A stretch of DNA of 64,000 nucleotides from assembly GCA_037447655.1 (NCBI GenBank), contig JBBHKE010001396.1, positions 64,001 to 128,000 on the forward strand, in the 5' to 3' direction. The notes below the pieces were generated by a model that did no database searches, had not been told where the DNA came from, and was given only the letters and a program-made list of their open reading frames with translations. This document shows, in pieces, positions 35,201 through 46,179 of the stretch. A program made the position numbers and the translations under genes. The stretch's first letter is position 1. The number at the start of each line of letters is the position of its first letter. This stretch comes from Zygnema cylindricum (Eukaryota; Streptophyta; Zygnematophyceae; Zygnematales; Zygnemataceae).

Positions 35201-36381
35201 GAATACATCATAGAGAGTTCTAGGAACTGCCTATCCATCTATCTCACACATAAGGATGACAGTTCCTTGAGCCTTTGCTTCAACTGTGGCACCACAAGCA
35301 TAATAGATCTGCCTTGTTAGAATAGGTTGCAGATCTTTCAAGGAAGCTTTGTTCTTGCATATATGAGATGAGCTTCCTGAGTCGATTATCCACCCGTGGT
35401 CTTTGTCTCCCTCCATCAGTTTTGCAAAGGCAAAAAATTCTTTGTCGTCAGTTTTTGGAAAATTGACGACATCTGGCGCCTTCCCCTTGTCAACTAATTC
35501 CGATCCCTGTGTATCAGCTGAAAATGCTTTGGTTTTACAGAGAAGAGTCGGTGGTGTGTGTGGTGTCTTTTGGGGCGTGTAGATTCCTCTTGGCCTCCAT
35601 CCATTTTTGAACATACCTGTCCCACAGGCTTTAAGAAACTTAGGACACTGTTTGTACAAATGTCCTTTATTATAACAGTAGACACACTTGTTATAAGGCT
35701 GAAAACCTTGGTACCCCTGAGATATGTTTCCTTGATACTGTGCATTAAAAGCTACAGATGATTTTCCTGGATTAAAAGCTGCAACAGTGGATTCCTCCTC
35801 TAACACTAGTTCTATAGCTGTTGCTAAGTTCCAAGCTGACTTATCCAACTTTCTCAAATTTGTTGAGGCTCCTTTATATTCCTCAAAAGACCTCGCATAA
35901 GAATCATAGCCTGATGATAAGGGGAGAAATTCCCCCCTGAGCATAACTTTTTTGCCAACAAAAGCCTTAGACCATTACAATATTCACCCATGCTTCCTCC
36001 TGTATACCTGTAATCATAAATATTCCCAACTGTAATAACTTCATGTTGGTCATTAGGTTTCAAATAGATAGTTTTCAGAGAAGACCAGATATCTAATGCC
36101 TTTTTCATTTTGATATGTGACATAAGTAGATCTTCTGAGATCATTAACTTCAACAGATACAGTGCTTGCTGATTTTTCCCATTATAGGATGCTTCAGTCT
36201 CAGCAAGGCTGCCATCAACTACATCAAATAATTTAACTTGAGTGAAATAGGACTCAACCAGATCAGACCAATAGATGTATTTTCTTCCATCAAATACTGG
36301 AATCCGTGAGGGTGGGCACGTGACCTGTTGTTCTCTGACTGCTACACAAACTGAAGATGAAGATGATGCTGGAGTAGTCAT
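32240..36381 (-). pseudogene. Copia gag-pol polyprotein, inactivated
   Basis: Gag starts at ATG 36381 inside the 5' LTR and runs M-T-T-P-A-S-S-S through REQQVTCPP into FDGRKYIYWSDLVESYF. A 1-bp frameshift occurs near 35890. The nucleocapsid knuckle CVYCYNKGHLYKQC is near 35690-35650, protease IIDSGSSSHI near 35390 (DSG intact), GAG-pre-integrase near 34990, and integrase HSDVWG near 34800 and SDNGGEY near 34608. The third catalytic Glu is replaced (NGVSKTLNRT). Reverse transcriptase covers [20 protein letters not shown] to WNLKLDEFLTE, but the YVDD part is missing. RNase H starts MADAKGSATPMEF (33063). In-frame TAG occurs at Gln positions (near 35231, 33553, 33463 and 32467) and TAA at a Tyr (near 34394). 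Confidence 0.92.
33125..33425. other. Foreign segment replacing the reverse transcriptase palm
   Basis: Minus-strand reverse transcriptase homology stops after LDEFLTE and resumes at RVIYLTQREAIGNVLERF. The roughly 300 bp between has no copia similarity in any frame, whereas elements A and D encode about 100 residues here, including YVDD. No clear TIR or target duplication was seen at the edges. Confidence 0.7.
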
Positions 36382-37254
36382 CACAGAATTCAGATTAGCA
36401 AGCTCTCACAGATGCTCAGAAAAACACACACAACTTTGGAACACAGCCAAAGATAAATTAAGCAACCAAATGGCCTACAAATCTGACACAATGCAGATAA
36501 AACGCAAAAGAACACAAGTGCAAATTTACTCAGAAATCCGCAAACAGATCTGAGAAATATTCTCAGTCAAAGATATCAAAAATGACACAGCATAATTTTG
36601 ATACAACAAGTTCCTAGATCTGAAATGGCTAAGTCCTACATGTATATACCTAAAAGATCTATTCTTCTAAGAGCTAGCAACCACTTACTACACTAAATAA
36701 GCTAAGGAGGCATACCAACCACGCATCAATAATATCTACCAGTCCTAAGGAGAATACCTGAATATCTCAAGGTAAGTCATACAAAATGAATCTGAACTAA
36801 AACACTAATCAGACAAAACACGCTCCTGTACAAACTAGAAGTAACGTCACAGTGCACTGTAGAGAACACGTCAGAAAATATTAGACATGGTCCCGGATGA
36901 CCACCTTCCGTTGGCAGCAAATCTTCACCGTTCGTTCTTCCGAAGTTTCATCCAACTGAAACTTTATGTGACACCTCAGTCTTTAGAGTGAGTCTGAATA
37001 GTACTACCGGCTTTTTGTAAAGCATCTCATCTTCCTTTTACAAACGCGTGTAAGTGTGTCACACCGTGAACTCCCTAACTGTTCACTGTAACATCAATTC
37101 TGGTACATACTGAACCGGACTTTCACAAAATATTTTAAGTACTGTGAAAGACACTCCCCTCACCTATGAGGATTAGTGAGGACTAAGGCTATCAAAACAA
37201 CAGAGGTTCATATCCCACTGATGGCAATCCAACATTGTTACGAGTTCAAAGGGC

Positions 37255-37412
37255 AGGCGGGGAGGGGGGGAGAGAGGGGGGGGAGAGAGGGGGAGAGAGA
37301 GAGGGGGAGAGAGAGAGGGGGAGAGAGAGAGGGGGAGAAGGGGAGAGAGAGAGGGGGAGAAGGGGAGAGAGGGGGGGAGATAGGGGGGAGAGAGAGAGGG
37401 GGAGAGGGGGAA
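37255..37412. repeat. GGGGAGAGAGA microsatellite
   Basis: About 160 bp of GGGGGAGAGAGA units right outside the target duplication of the complete copia element. Glu/Gly/Arg-rich frames here are artefacts. Confidence 0.95.
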
Positions 37413-38040
37413 TCAGCAGTAATTAACTGGCAAAAAGTAGCAAATATTCGGCTCACCAATTAAAAAAAGACTAACTTAAGAAAGGCAAGGCACAAATCAT
37501 AAGAAAATGAATTTCAAAATAGGTTGCGTAAGAGAAAATTATAAAGAAAGTCTTAATTCCACACGTCGCAGTCTAAACAACTTACTCTCATCAATCAGTC
37601 CACAAAATACGTGTATGCATAAATACCAAAGCTTTCGAGACTTAAATAGCCAAAACAAAAAGGAAATGATGCAAACTACAAAGACATAGAAGTGTGATTT
37701 CAAGCTAATTACTTTTTTCCGCACGTGCATAACCACCAGAAATCATTAGACAAAAGTGTCAATCCATTTCCAGACTAGTTTTACAAATCCCTAAAATACA
37801 AAAACTTCTTGAAGAACAGAAGATCTGAGCACAATCAAGTCCCTCTTCAAACTTTCACTTCTCTAGAATTCAAACAAATTGTAAAACCCGTTTGAGTGCT
37901 GATAATAAAAAACCATTTTACAAAAATTACTGTACCTACCAACCCTGTAAACTCAAAATTTCTCTAAGAAAGTGATGATGCTGGCGTTATCATCCTCACT
38001 AACGCGGACCATCAGTTTTCATTCTTGTAAAGATTCCTCT
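37413..38040. other. No recognised gene
   Basis: AT-rich sequence without recognised domain, RNA gene or repeat family. Confidence 0.4.
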
Positions 38041-38275
38041 CTCACAACCTCCGGATCATATAACCAGTCCCCTCAAATTTGCCATTCTGTGGACGTCGGT
38101 CCAAAACCCATTGGTCAGGATCGCCCATTTTGATCAACGATTGTGATGTCATGAAAACGACACAGCATTGATTAAAATGGCCCATTCCAACCAACAGGTT
38201 ATGGGCCCACGACCAAAAACTGACAAACTTCAGAGGACAGATAACATGAGTTGGAACTTCCAAGGTAAGTTTGCA
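38041..38275. repeat. Foldback repeat G, copy 1
   Basis: Imperfect palindrome: the left half (catataaccagtcccctcaa...ccattttgatcaa) pairs with the right half (ttgattaaaatggcccatt...gaggacagataacatgag) over about 85 bp per arm. A second, diverged copy lies at 38675-38895. The right arm holds ggttatgggcccacga, which resembles a half-tRNA-iMet primer site. Confidence 0.7.
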
Positions 38276-38674
38276 CTACAAGACAAAAAGTGTTGCCGCC
38301 TTTTTAGGAAGGAAAAGCCTAAGCCTATTAGAACAAATGCGAATGATACCTTTTAAGTAAAGGATATCAAAAATCCTGGAGGTAATAAAAGAGAGAATGC
38401 TGCACACTGATTTTTTCTCCCTTAGTAAACTTGGTTTTCCTATTATTCTAGAAACAATAAACATAAAAATAGCAATAATAGTTAGCTAAAAATTAGATTG
38501 CTATAACCAAGCCCTCCTACAAAAATGCTTTCAGCTTATATCTTTTTTTTTTATCACGTCAGCTATTTCAGCCTTTTTTCTTTTCAGAAGTCCTGTTGAT
38601 AGCAATCTGAAAAAAAAAATTCATCCTCAGTAACAAAGACTAGATCTTTTTCCTGTACCCAATTAAGGCTCAAA

Positions 38675-38895
38675 AACTCCGGGTCATGCAACCAGTCCCT
38701 TCAAACTTGTCAACTTATGGTCGCGGGTCTATAACCTGCTGTCTAGTATTGACCATTGTAATAGACCACTGTGAAAGGATCAAACTCACATGGTGTGGAT
38801 CATAATGGCCAATCCAAAACTTCAGGTTATGGGCCCACGAACACAGATTAACGAACTTGAAGGGACAGATTACATGAATTGGGGTTTCAAAGTGA
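38675..38895. repeat. Foldback repeat G, copy 2
   Basis: Same layout as copy 1: catgcaaccagtcccttcaa at the left, aacttgaagggacagattac at the right, and ggttatgggcccacga near 38823. The two copies are diverged, so they are separate insertions or an old duplication. Confidence 0.7.
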
Positions 38896-40560
38896 CCTTG
38901 CGTTTCAAGAATAAAGATTGATGGTCCATCGTATATGAGGAAACAACTATCGAAGCCACCTTCTGAGTATTGCTTACAACTCCTAAACACAAAAGCAAAA
39001 AAAAAATCACACTGGTTAGCTTGCTACTAAAAGACCCACTTTCGAGGATGGCTTCATCTTTTACATCCCTCAAGAAATTAACAAGTACCACTTCTTAGAG
39101 AAATGATGTTTTACAGAGTTGGCTTGTAAGCATCTTTTTGAAAACCAGCGATGTCCATATTTAACTTTATCTTTAGGGTTCAGAGCCAGCGATCACAATT
39201 GAGGATCAAAATTTGCATGCAATGAACAATAATAGCACATCATATCCAAAAATTGACAAACTTGGAAAGACATCATACCAAAGGAATATGTTGCATTACC
39301 ATTCAAGAAAAGAGTTTCATAAGTTTTGAAAGAAATGTGAAATTTATCAATCAAAATGCAAAAAGTATTGACATTTCAGAAGTTGATGAAAACAAACTCC
39401 TCAAGGAGTATAATTTGTAGGGCCAAAAGAGAGAACTGGAGATGTACCTGAAATCCAAAAATGACATCCTTTGATGACATTACCAAAAAATCAAATCCTT
39501 AAATCATTCAAACAATTCAAACAAGGAGCTGAGTCCTTAACACAAGGGATACCTGCAAAAATGAGTGATGATTGATAAGTGGTTTACAATGATCAATGAT
39601 CAACAAATAGAAAAATGATCAATCCTTCGAAACCTGAAAGCCATCTACAGAATGATTAGCAAATCCTTATTGCACAAAAGATACAGTGCACAACACTATG
39701 ACTAAACACAACATATACATCATAAGATGTAGATGCACACACCAAGACCTAAATTGAGGCCATTGAGGAACAGGAATACAATCGCAACCAACACAGAATT
39801 GACACACAATTGCAAGTCCAAATTGCTCAAGTTACCTACACTATAACCACTACATCCGAACCACTGCGATCCAATGCTAACCAATGCAAATAAATACAAT
39901 AGCAACATCCGCAAGTCCTACTTCCTCAAAAGTTACCTACGTAGACTACTAAGTGATGAAAACTAAACCAATAAGACAACTAGATCAGCACCAATGTGCA
40001 ATGCTGGCTATCAACAATAAGCAACTAAATTATAACCAATGCCAGATGCAAGAGTGACACTCTTGAACACGAGATACATCAACACACTATGCATACATGG
40101 ACAACATGGTTACCATCCACCATAGAATTGTCCATGGATACATCAAAACACCAGTGACCCGTGAGCAACAACTAAAACAGCAAACACGAGATATCATTTA
40201 AACAAGTAAAACCAATGAAATGGTGACGATTAGCAAAATCAATCACCACTAGTTAACAACAATGAGCAAGTCATTGATGAACAACTAAATCAAGAAAAAG
40301 TCGGAAGGATGCAAACGTGAGCAGGAATAGAATCACAATCAATTAGGACAGCTTGATAGAGAAGAACAAGTCATTGCAACCAGAGACCACCAAAGGGCTC
40401 ATGAGGCAAAATTAGGCAAAAACAGATATAATGATATATGTTGACGAACCGAATATAGCCATAGCACAAAATTTTCAAGGGTGTCATACAAAAGTCTGAA
40501 GATACAACTGATGACCAGAATACAAGGACACAAAACCCCTGCCACAAGGTGTGGAATTGG
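38896..40560. other. No recognised gene
   Basis: A-rich sequence with many short caa/aac words and no coding region or repeat family identified. Confidence 0.4.
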
Positions 40561-40564
40561 ATCA

Positions 40565-40995
40565 ATACTCATGATTTAAGATCAACGCAAAAACTTAACG
40601 TTTGAGATTTTAATATTAACATAAAGATTTCAGATCAGCATAGGGACTCAATGGTTAAGATTTAAGGTGAACGCCAAATCAGCACTAAAGCATTAATGCA
40701 CGGTTAAGATGTAAGATCAGCGCAAAGACTCAACAGTTAATATTCAATATTGGCGGAGAGATTCAACAGTTGAGAATTCAAATTAAACAAGAGTAAGATG
40801 AAAGATTGGGGCATCACCGGTTAGGACTAAGATTAAGATAAGATAACTGTAGAGACTTAAGGGTTGAGATTTATGTTTAGTGCAGAGACTCAGTGGTAAA
40901 GACGCAAATTAACAGCAAAACTCGAAAGTTCAGATTCTAAATTAATGCACTCGACGATTAGACTCAACTGCAAAAAATAAAGTTTAACGGAGACA
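40565..40995. repeat. Degenerate tandem repeat, unit about 45-50 bp
   Basis: A pattern close to agattyaaratcagcgca followed by gagactcaacggttaag recurs about eight times with heavy divergence (near 40575, 40625, 40700, 40745, 40800, 40865, 40905 and 40950). It is probably an old satellite-like array. Confidence 0.5.
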
Positions 40996-41879
40996 CCCAG
41001 GCTCACAGACAGGAGAGAAAAGTCATCCTCAGAGTAAAAATTTCACAAAATTTGATTATGATTTCATCTAATTTTGTAGGGTTTCAGCAAAAAAAAAAAC
41101 AAATTTTAGATGGAAATTCACATAGATCCAAACAGCACCAAGAAACTTTGTACTACTTTGAAAACTGTGCTTCAAATGACTTGAGAATTTTACAGAAAAA
41201 AAAAGAAAAGAAACAACAACCACCCGCTGAGAGATCTGCTGAAAAAAGGACGTAACAACAGCGAGCTGTCAAACGACTTTAAATAGACAGGAAAACCGAT
41301 TTCACACACACAAGAAAATCTGCTGTGTATTATAACATGACAAAAACCTGTGAAGTGAAGATGCAGCTTGAAAGGAGTGTGCCATTAACAAGGATGCCAT
41401 TAATGGCTACAGCCGAAATCTAAAGCCAGCAAAAAAATGAGAATGACTCATTGCTTGCAAAAAATGTTGAAGTTGAAAAAAAACTGAAGCAAGCAAAAAA
41501 GTTGCAGACAACAAAGTGACTAAAGATGATTGATTGTTTTCAAATGACAGCAACAAGCTCGGGGAAAGGAAACAATCATGCGATGCAATCAGCAAATTCC
41601 AGGACTGCTTTCAGAACTAAAAGGCAAAAATTCAACCGGAAATTCCACAAAGAGACAAAATGAAGAGATTGTGAATGTTTTCAGAAAAGTCAAAAAGTTA
41701 GCCTGAAAAAGAAAGCTTCACTGGATAGTCCACTAAATTAAAATTACTTCACTCTCATGTAAAATGTGGAGGATTGGTAGTTTACCTCCATTAAGTTGGT
41801 AAAGATCGCAAAAACCTTTCTTTTCTGAAAAGATTCAGAATTTCTGCAAAGCTAAAACTCCATTTCGAGCAGCTTTCTT
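40996..41879. other. No recognised gene
   Basis: AT-rich sequence with poly-A runs; no supported feature. Confidence 0.4.
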
Positions 41880-41883
41880 CCAT

Positions 41884-42051
41884 GGACCTTGTGCCGGATA
41901 CGACAAAAAGGGAGGTGCATGTAACCTGTTTGAACTGTAACCAGTCTTACAGGAAAGGTCGGGCTTCTGAAGAGACTGGTTCCCCCATTGCAAGAAATCA
42001 ACTTGTCAAAAAATGTAGGAAAGAGGGACTTAGGGCTTTACCGAAAGGATA
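41884..42051 (+). pseudogene. Possible exon relic of a CXXC zinc-binding (DUF866-like) protein
   Basis: A 55-codon frame to TAA at 42049 encodes VHVTCLNCNQS, then SEETGSPIARNQLVKKC and RKEGLRALPKG. Order and spacing resemble the DUF866/CZIB family: a CXXC in a beta strand, a short loop, then L-V-x-K-C-x-x-C-R-K-E-G. Here the second cysteine pair is reduced to one Cys, as if nine bases were deleted. No other exons were found nearby. This is a tentative assignment from memory of the family pattern and could be coincidence. Confidence 0.3.
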
Positions 42052-42239
42052 AGATTCAGATTTCAGGCTTCCATTTGGCCACCGATTGTAAGCATCGGAA
42101 TCGATGGACGGACAGGATGCTTCAGGGTCAGCTAGACTAAATTGGAATAGATGTACTTCCAAATTTAGTTATTAACCAGTTAAAGAAGAAAGTACAATTC
42201 CGTATCCTGTTGTGCATAGCACTACTGTACAGCACAGTC

Positions 42240-42452
42240 CACCGTGCAGCGTTAATAATTTTTTCGCCACTTAAAACATATTTTCTCCGTACACACTTGT
42301 CCGATTTTCAAATGGAGACCGCCAATTGAAAGCTGAGAATCTAATCTTTCAATCGCAACCTTCAGATCCATAATATGACATGTGTGTACGGAGAAAAAAT
42401 GTTTTAAGAGACGAAAAAAACGTTAACACTAATAGCGATATACGGCGTACTG
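42240..42452. mobile_element. MITE related to the one in the glycosyltransferase intron
   Basis: Imperfect inverted ends (cgttaataattttttcgcc against ggcgaa-like inverse near 42420) and shared internal words gtccgattttcaaatggaga and acggagaaaaaatg match the element at 12034-12222. Tandem gcgttaa/cgttaac words flank it. Non-coding. Confidence 0.6.
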
Positions 42453-42636
42453 TACAGTGCTGTAGCACACGGACCGCTAACAACCAAAAAATGCATCGGG
42501 ACCGTTAACACGATAACGACGGTTTCCGTTAACGATGGTGCAATGGACCAACCATCTGGGCTGGGTACAAAGGAGGGGGAAAAAAAACATTTAAAGACTA
42601 CAATTGAATAGAAAATGCCATAAGTCTAGGGCCTGT

Positions 42637-43325
42637 TCTCCATTAGGCGGTTCTCCATTAGGCGGTCCCAGTAAACATGCGGATGCGTCTATTTCTCATG
42701 TTTACTGGCACGGCTTTCCATTATGTTGTGCAAGTAGAAATCGTTTCTCAATTATGATTGGCGCCACATAGGCTAATTTTCAGATTCTTAAAATCTAGAA
42801 ATATTCTTCAAGCTGAAAATTTGTACATAGCATTTGTATGGGCGGAGGTAGTTAATGTTTCGTACGAAATTTTGCGACCAGATTTTAATTTTGAAATTGA
42901 AAATGAAAATTTCGAAACGGAATGTCAAAAAGGCGCCGCAAACTTTTAAGGTCAGCGGATGTCAGAAGGAGCGTGCAAAGATATTTCGGTCGACCTTCAT
43001 ACATCGTGGCGAAAGGCACATGGCATGTACGACGTGTTCCATTCTCATTGCCTGTTCGTGGTGGGATTTTTTTTTACTTTTCACATGTACCAATGGTACG
43101 CGACCAGTCTGAAGAAACTCTCCTCGCCGAGGAGAGTCTCTTCAAACTGGACAATGTGCGCGATTGCTTCGCGAATCTAAAAAAGTGAAAAATCCAACGG
43201 TCGACACTTACGCCTATAATATTGGAGCCATCCAGTAGACATGTTTCGTCATGTTTTGTTTGACAAAAAAAAAATATGGTATGAATCTGTACGAAATCGT
43301 ACAGCATCCAGTAAACAACCCCGCT
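42637..43325. mobile_element. PIF/Harbinger-like MITE, copy 4 (diverged)
   Basis: Begins ctccattaggcggt (partly duplicated) and continues cccagtaaacatgcgg...catgtttactggca, like the left part of copies 1 and 2. The right part ends near ccagtaaacaacccc, the word preceding the right TIR in copy 1. Overlapping short frames within it are not convincing genes. Confidence 0.5.
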
Positions 43326-44571
43326 TTACTTCTAATAGAAGTTCAACCTAAGAGAATAACAAGCAAACTAATGAAATTAACACAAGTATGTACCGAATTC
43401 AATAGTGGAAATGATTACCCCAAAAAGAAAAAAGCTACACTAGATAACTACCAACAACCTTGACAAGCTAAGGTCCACAACTTCGTGAGTAGTAACTGCG
43501 GATCACATCCCCTGGTGAAATTTACGAAAGGCCCCCCTCGTCATCAGTGCTTGGTCGAAAGAGAGTTGCGGCCAACACTCGACAAAGGGCAACTAATACA
43601 CATGGAGGATAAGAAACAACTAGAAGGCTCGGTGGAAGAATCCACAAACTTTTCCAAAAAATGTTTTTCGCACACAGTCGTGAAGAGAGTAGTCACATGA
43701 CCTTTCCAACTATCTATAAATCTTCACCTAAAATGGAATAATGTTGTCCTAAGCCGCGATGAGCTGAATCTCATTTCATGAAAGTTTTTGAAGCTTGAGC
43801 TACTATGCCACAATAGACGAAACATGTGTCCCAATGAGATTTATGAGGATTATATCACGAAGGATCTCCCTAAACCCAAGGGGCGTGGTTTTGGGCGTTA
43901 TGGTACAGTAGTCCAAAAGTTCAGAGAAAGGTTCATCAAGTGGGAGTTAACCTTCCACTTTATAGACAATCTTTGTTAACATAAGGGCGATATACAAAAT
44001 GATACTAAAGGTAGTGATAGGCGCCACGAAAGATACCAAAATATGCAAGGAGTGTAATATTGGCCAAGGGAATCAAACTTACCTCTCTCCTCTCCTCTCC
44101 TCTCCCTTGTCTCCTTACCCAATTCCCAACTTTCAAGTTTAGACAATGTGACTCTAAACTAATTTGTTTGTTGTAGTAATTTTGATTATATAGAAGGATT
44201 ATTCCCTCGTCGAGAAGCTGTTTTTCTAATATTTTACAATATTTAACCTATATAGCCACCGTTAAACTAAAAACATTTTTAGTGAGTTGGGCTACTATGG
44301 TATTCATACTCAATTCACGTGGACGACATTGCTAATTTGGCTCACGTGGTGTCTTAAGAACCCCGTGTTTGTTGGCATGCAGCATTCCATTTTGACGTGG
44401 CCGCTCAAGATGCAACGACCTCGAAGAAATGAGTCAACGCGCACCAGGACTAAGTGTTATCTTCATACCATTGATTGTAAAGATCTTCCTTAGAATTGTC
44501 TTTCGTGACCCTCTTATAAAATGGCACTAGATGATCTTTTGAAGTTATAGGAACCCGTAGCCCCTCCCTAC
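43326..44571. other. No recognised gene
   Basis: Mixed composition, (CTCCT)n near 44085-44105, short unconvincing frames. No feature supported. Confidence 0.35.
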
Positions 44572-44810
44572 TAAAAGATAACAAATCAAACAATGTATAC
44601 AGAACAATGAAAGTGTTCCTCCAAAATTCAATATGTTAAATACAACCAAAGTACAAATCTCCTTTAGTTGTTGATCTTTCTACGCCTCCATAACAATCTA
44701 CGGCTCCAAAAAGATAACTCTACCACTAAGTCACAACAAGTATATATATGTACACGATTAGAAACGCGTAAGAGTCAACTTGGTGAAGAGCAATCGAACT
44801 GACAGAGGAC
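44572..44810 (-). repeat. Truncated 3' LTR, family 3
   Basis: Matches the 5' LTR of the same element (49127-49685) over gttcctccaaaa...attcaatat, tctacgcct, aaaagata and tatatatgtacacga.tagaaac.cgtaag, then diverges after about 44805. Only about 240 bp of the roughly 560-bp LTR remain. Confidence 0.7.
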
Positions 44811-45239
44811 CAAATAGTCCGTACTACGCTTGGGGCAAAAAGTTAAACATCTGGCTACGGCTAGATCCGCGGCCGGAAGTTATTATTTGATCCGCAGTTA
44901 TAAGCCAAACCACCAAGAAAAGGACACGGAAGTGCCAAGCTTTGACTTAATGTAATTAATTAACCACTGGTCAGCTGAATCTGAACTGAATTGACACAGA
45001 CAGCTAACAGCAAACTCTAGATCACAGGCCGGAAGTCTACGTGGCAATCCACAATGTACCCTCCACTAGGGCTGGTGGAAGCTAATACTATGTGGCGGAA
45101 CTGCGATCTTTCAGACGGTAGAACTTTGTCGTCCAGCCTCCGTTAGGCACGAAACAAAGAGCGTCTTGTTCAGTAGAGGAAATACTTCAATCCTTCCGGC
45201 AGGTTGTGCTGGCTTCCCCGTAATCTGAGAATAGTACGG

Positions 45240-46060
45240 TCGGAAGGGTACAGAAATCCTCGGTAATGTAGAAGTGTGCCTGAAAAGCACTTGAGCTTGA
45301 CATTTCTTCTTTTGGAGTTTATGAGCGGCCGTAAAGGTAGGATTTCGGGTGAAATATCCTTAACGCACGGCGGTCAACTCGGCAGCCATCGCGGCCAATT
45401 GTTGACTTTGTTGTTGGATGATATTCTCTGGGCTGAGTCTGGCCTAACCAAATGGCGCTCGTTTTGGTTCGTCCATTGTTTGACGCCCCGAGGGGTAAAG
45501 GAGCTGGAGGGGGATAGGATTTACTACGATTTCTCTTCCACCAGTAGACAAAGCATATTGCATCATTTATTTTGGGACCCCATTCTTTCAGAATCATTCA
45601 CCCTCTTTGTGTCCCATGAAACCACAAGACTCACACTTCGAGCCCTTAGTGGTGTATTTACTTCTTAACTCATTGGAGATTTGAGCATCATCGACTTTCG
45701 GGATTTTGATTTGTCTCAGCTAGGATTGAGACATTTTGACCATTTCAAACCGAAGAGTGGGTCGATAGGTATCCTTATTGACGGGTGTTTGGTCTCCTTC
45801 CACCCCTCCTTGTCTGCGTTTATGTTGTTTTCGGGTCCTTTCTCTGCGATCCTTTTGAAATTGAGTTTTCTTGATAACCAATTCAGGTTTTAGTTTTTGG
45901 GGACAGTATTTCCATCCGTGACCTGCTTGTTGGCAATTTAGACAATGATAGAGAAATACTTTTTCATCCGCCCCCATTGCCGGTTCAACCCTTTTCTTCG
46001 CCTCTTGCTTCCCTTTAAGCTTCCGCAAGGCTCACAGTTTCCCTTGTTATTCCTATCTCA
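45240..46060 (-). pseudogene. Gag fragment with CCHC zinc knuckles inside the family-3 element
   Basis: On minus, FVHSEARERVV near 46150, AEKTSLR, then MRKLKGKQEAKKRVEPAMG from 46028 and a knuckle CLNCQQAGHGWKYC near 45945-45900 (C-x2-C-x4-H-x4-C). A second knuckle-like CESCGFMGHKEGE near 45640-45600 ends in TGA where the last Cys is expected. It lies downstream of integrase, where reverse transcriptase should be. It is therefore a fragment of another retroelement joined to the family-3 element; which superfamily is unclear. Confidence 0.6.
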
Positions 46061-46179
46061 AAGATGTTTTCTCGGCCAACCCTGCAAAGTTAACCCTGGC
46101 CCTGCTAGTGACAACCTTTTCCCGTGCCTCGCTGTGGACGAAATGATCGTACATTTTCATAGCACCAAAGAAATGTCAT

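Larger units (their letters stand above)
31293..37202 (-). mobile_element. Complete Ty1/copia LTR retrotransposon with 5-bp target duplication
   Basis: 5' LTR 37202-36326 (877 bp), internal region 36325-32201, 3' LTR 32200-31293 (908 bp), all on minus. LTRs start TGTTGTTTTGA and end AGAACAACA or similar. The target duplication gaggt is present at 31288-31292 and 37203-37207. After the 5' LTR comes ggtcacgtgcccaccctc, a candidate half-tRNA primer site; before the 3' LTR lies the purine tract gctttaggggag. The LTRs differ by scattered substitutions and a short duplication in the 3' copy (cagactttcgcaaaata twice near 32092-32130), so the insertion is not recent. The coding region is broken, and about 300 bp of reverse transcriptase is replaced by unrelated sequence. 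Confidence 0.95.

Noticed and set aside
42855-43188. Overlapping frames of 73-88 codons on +
   Set aside because: They lie in a MITE-like element, overlap in three phases and show no domain.
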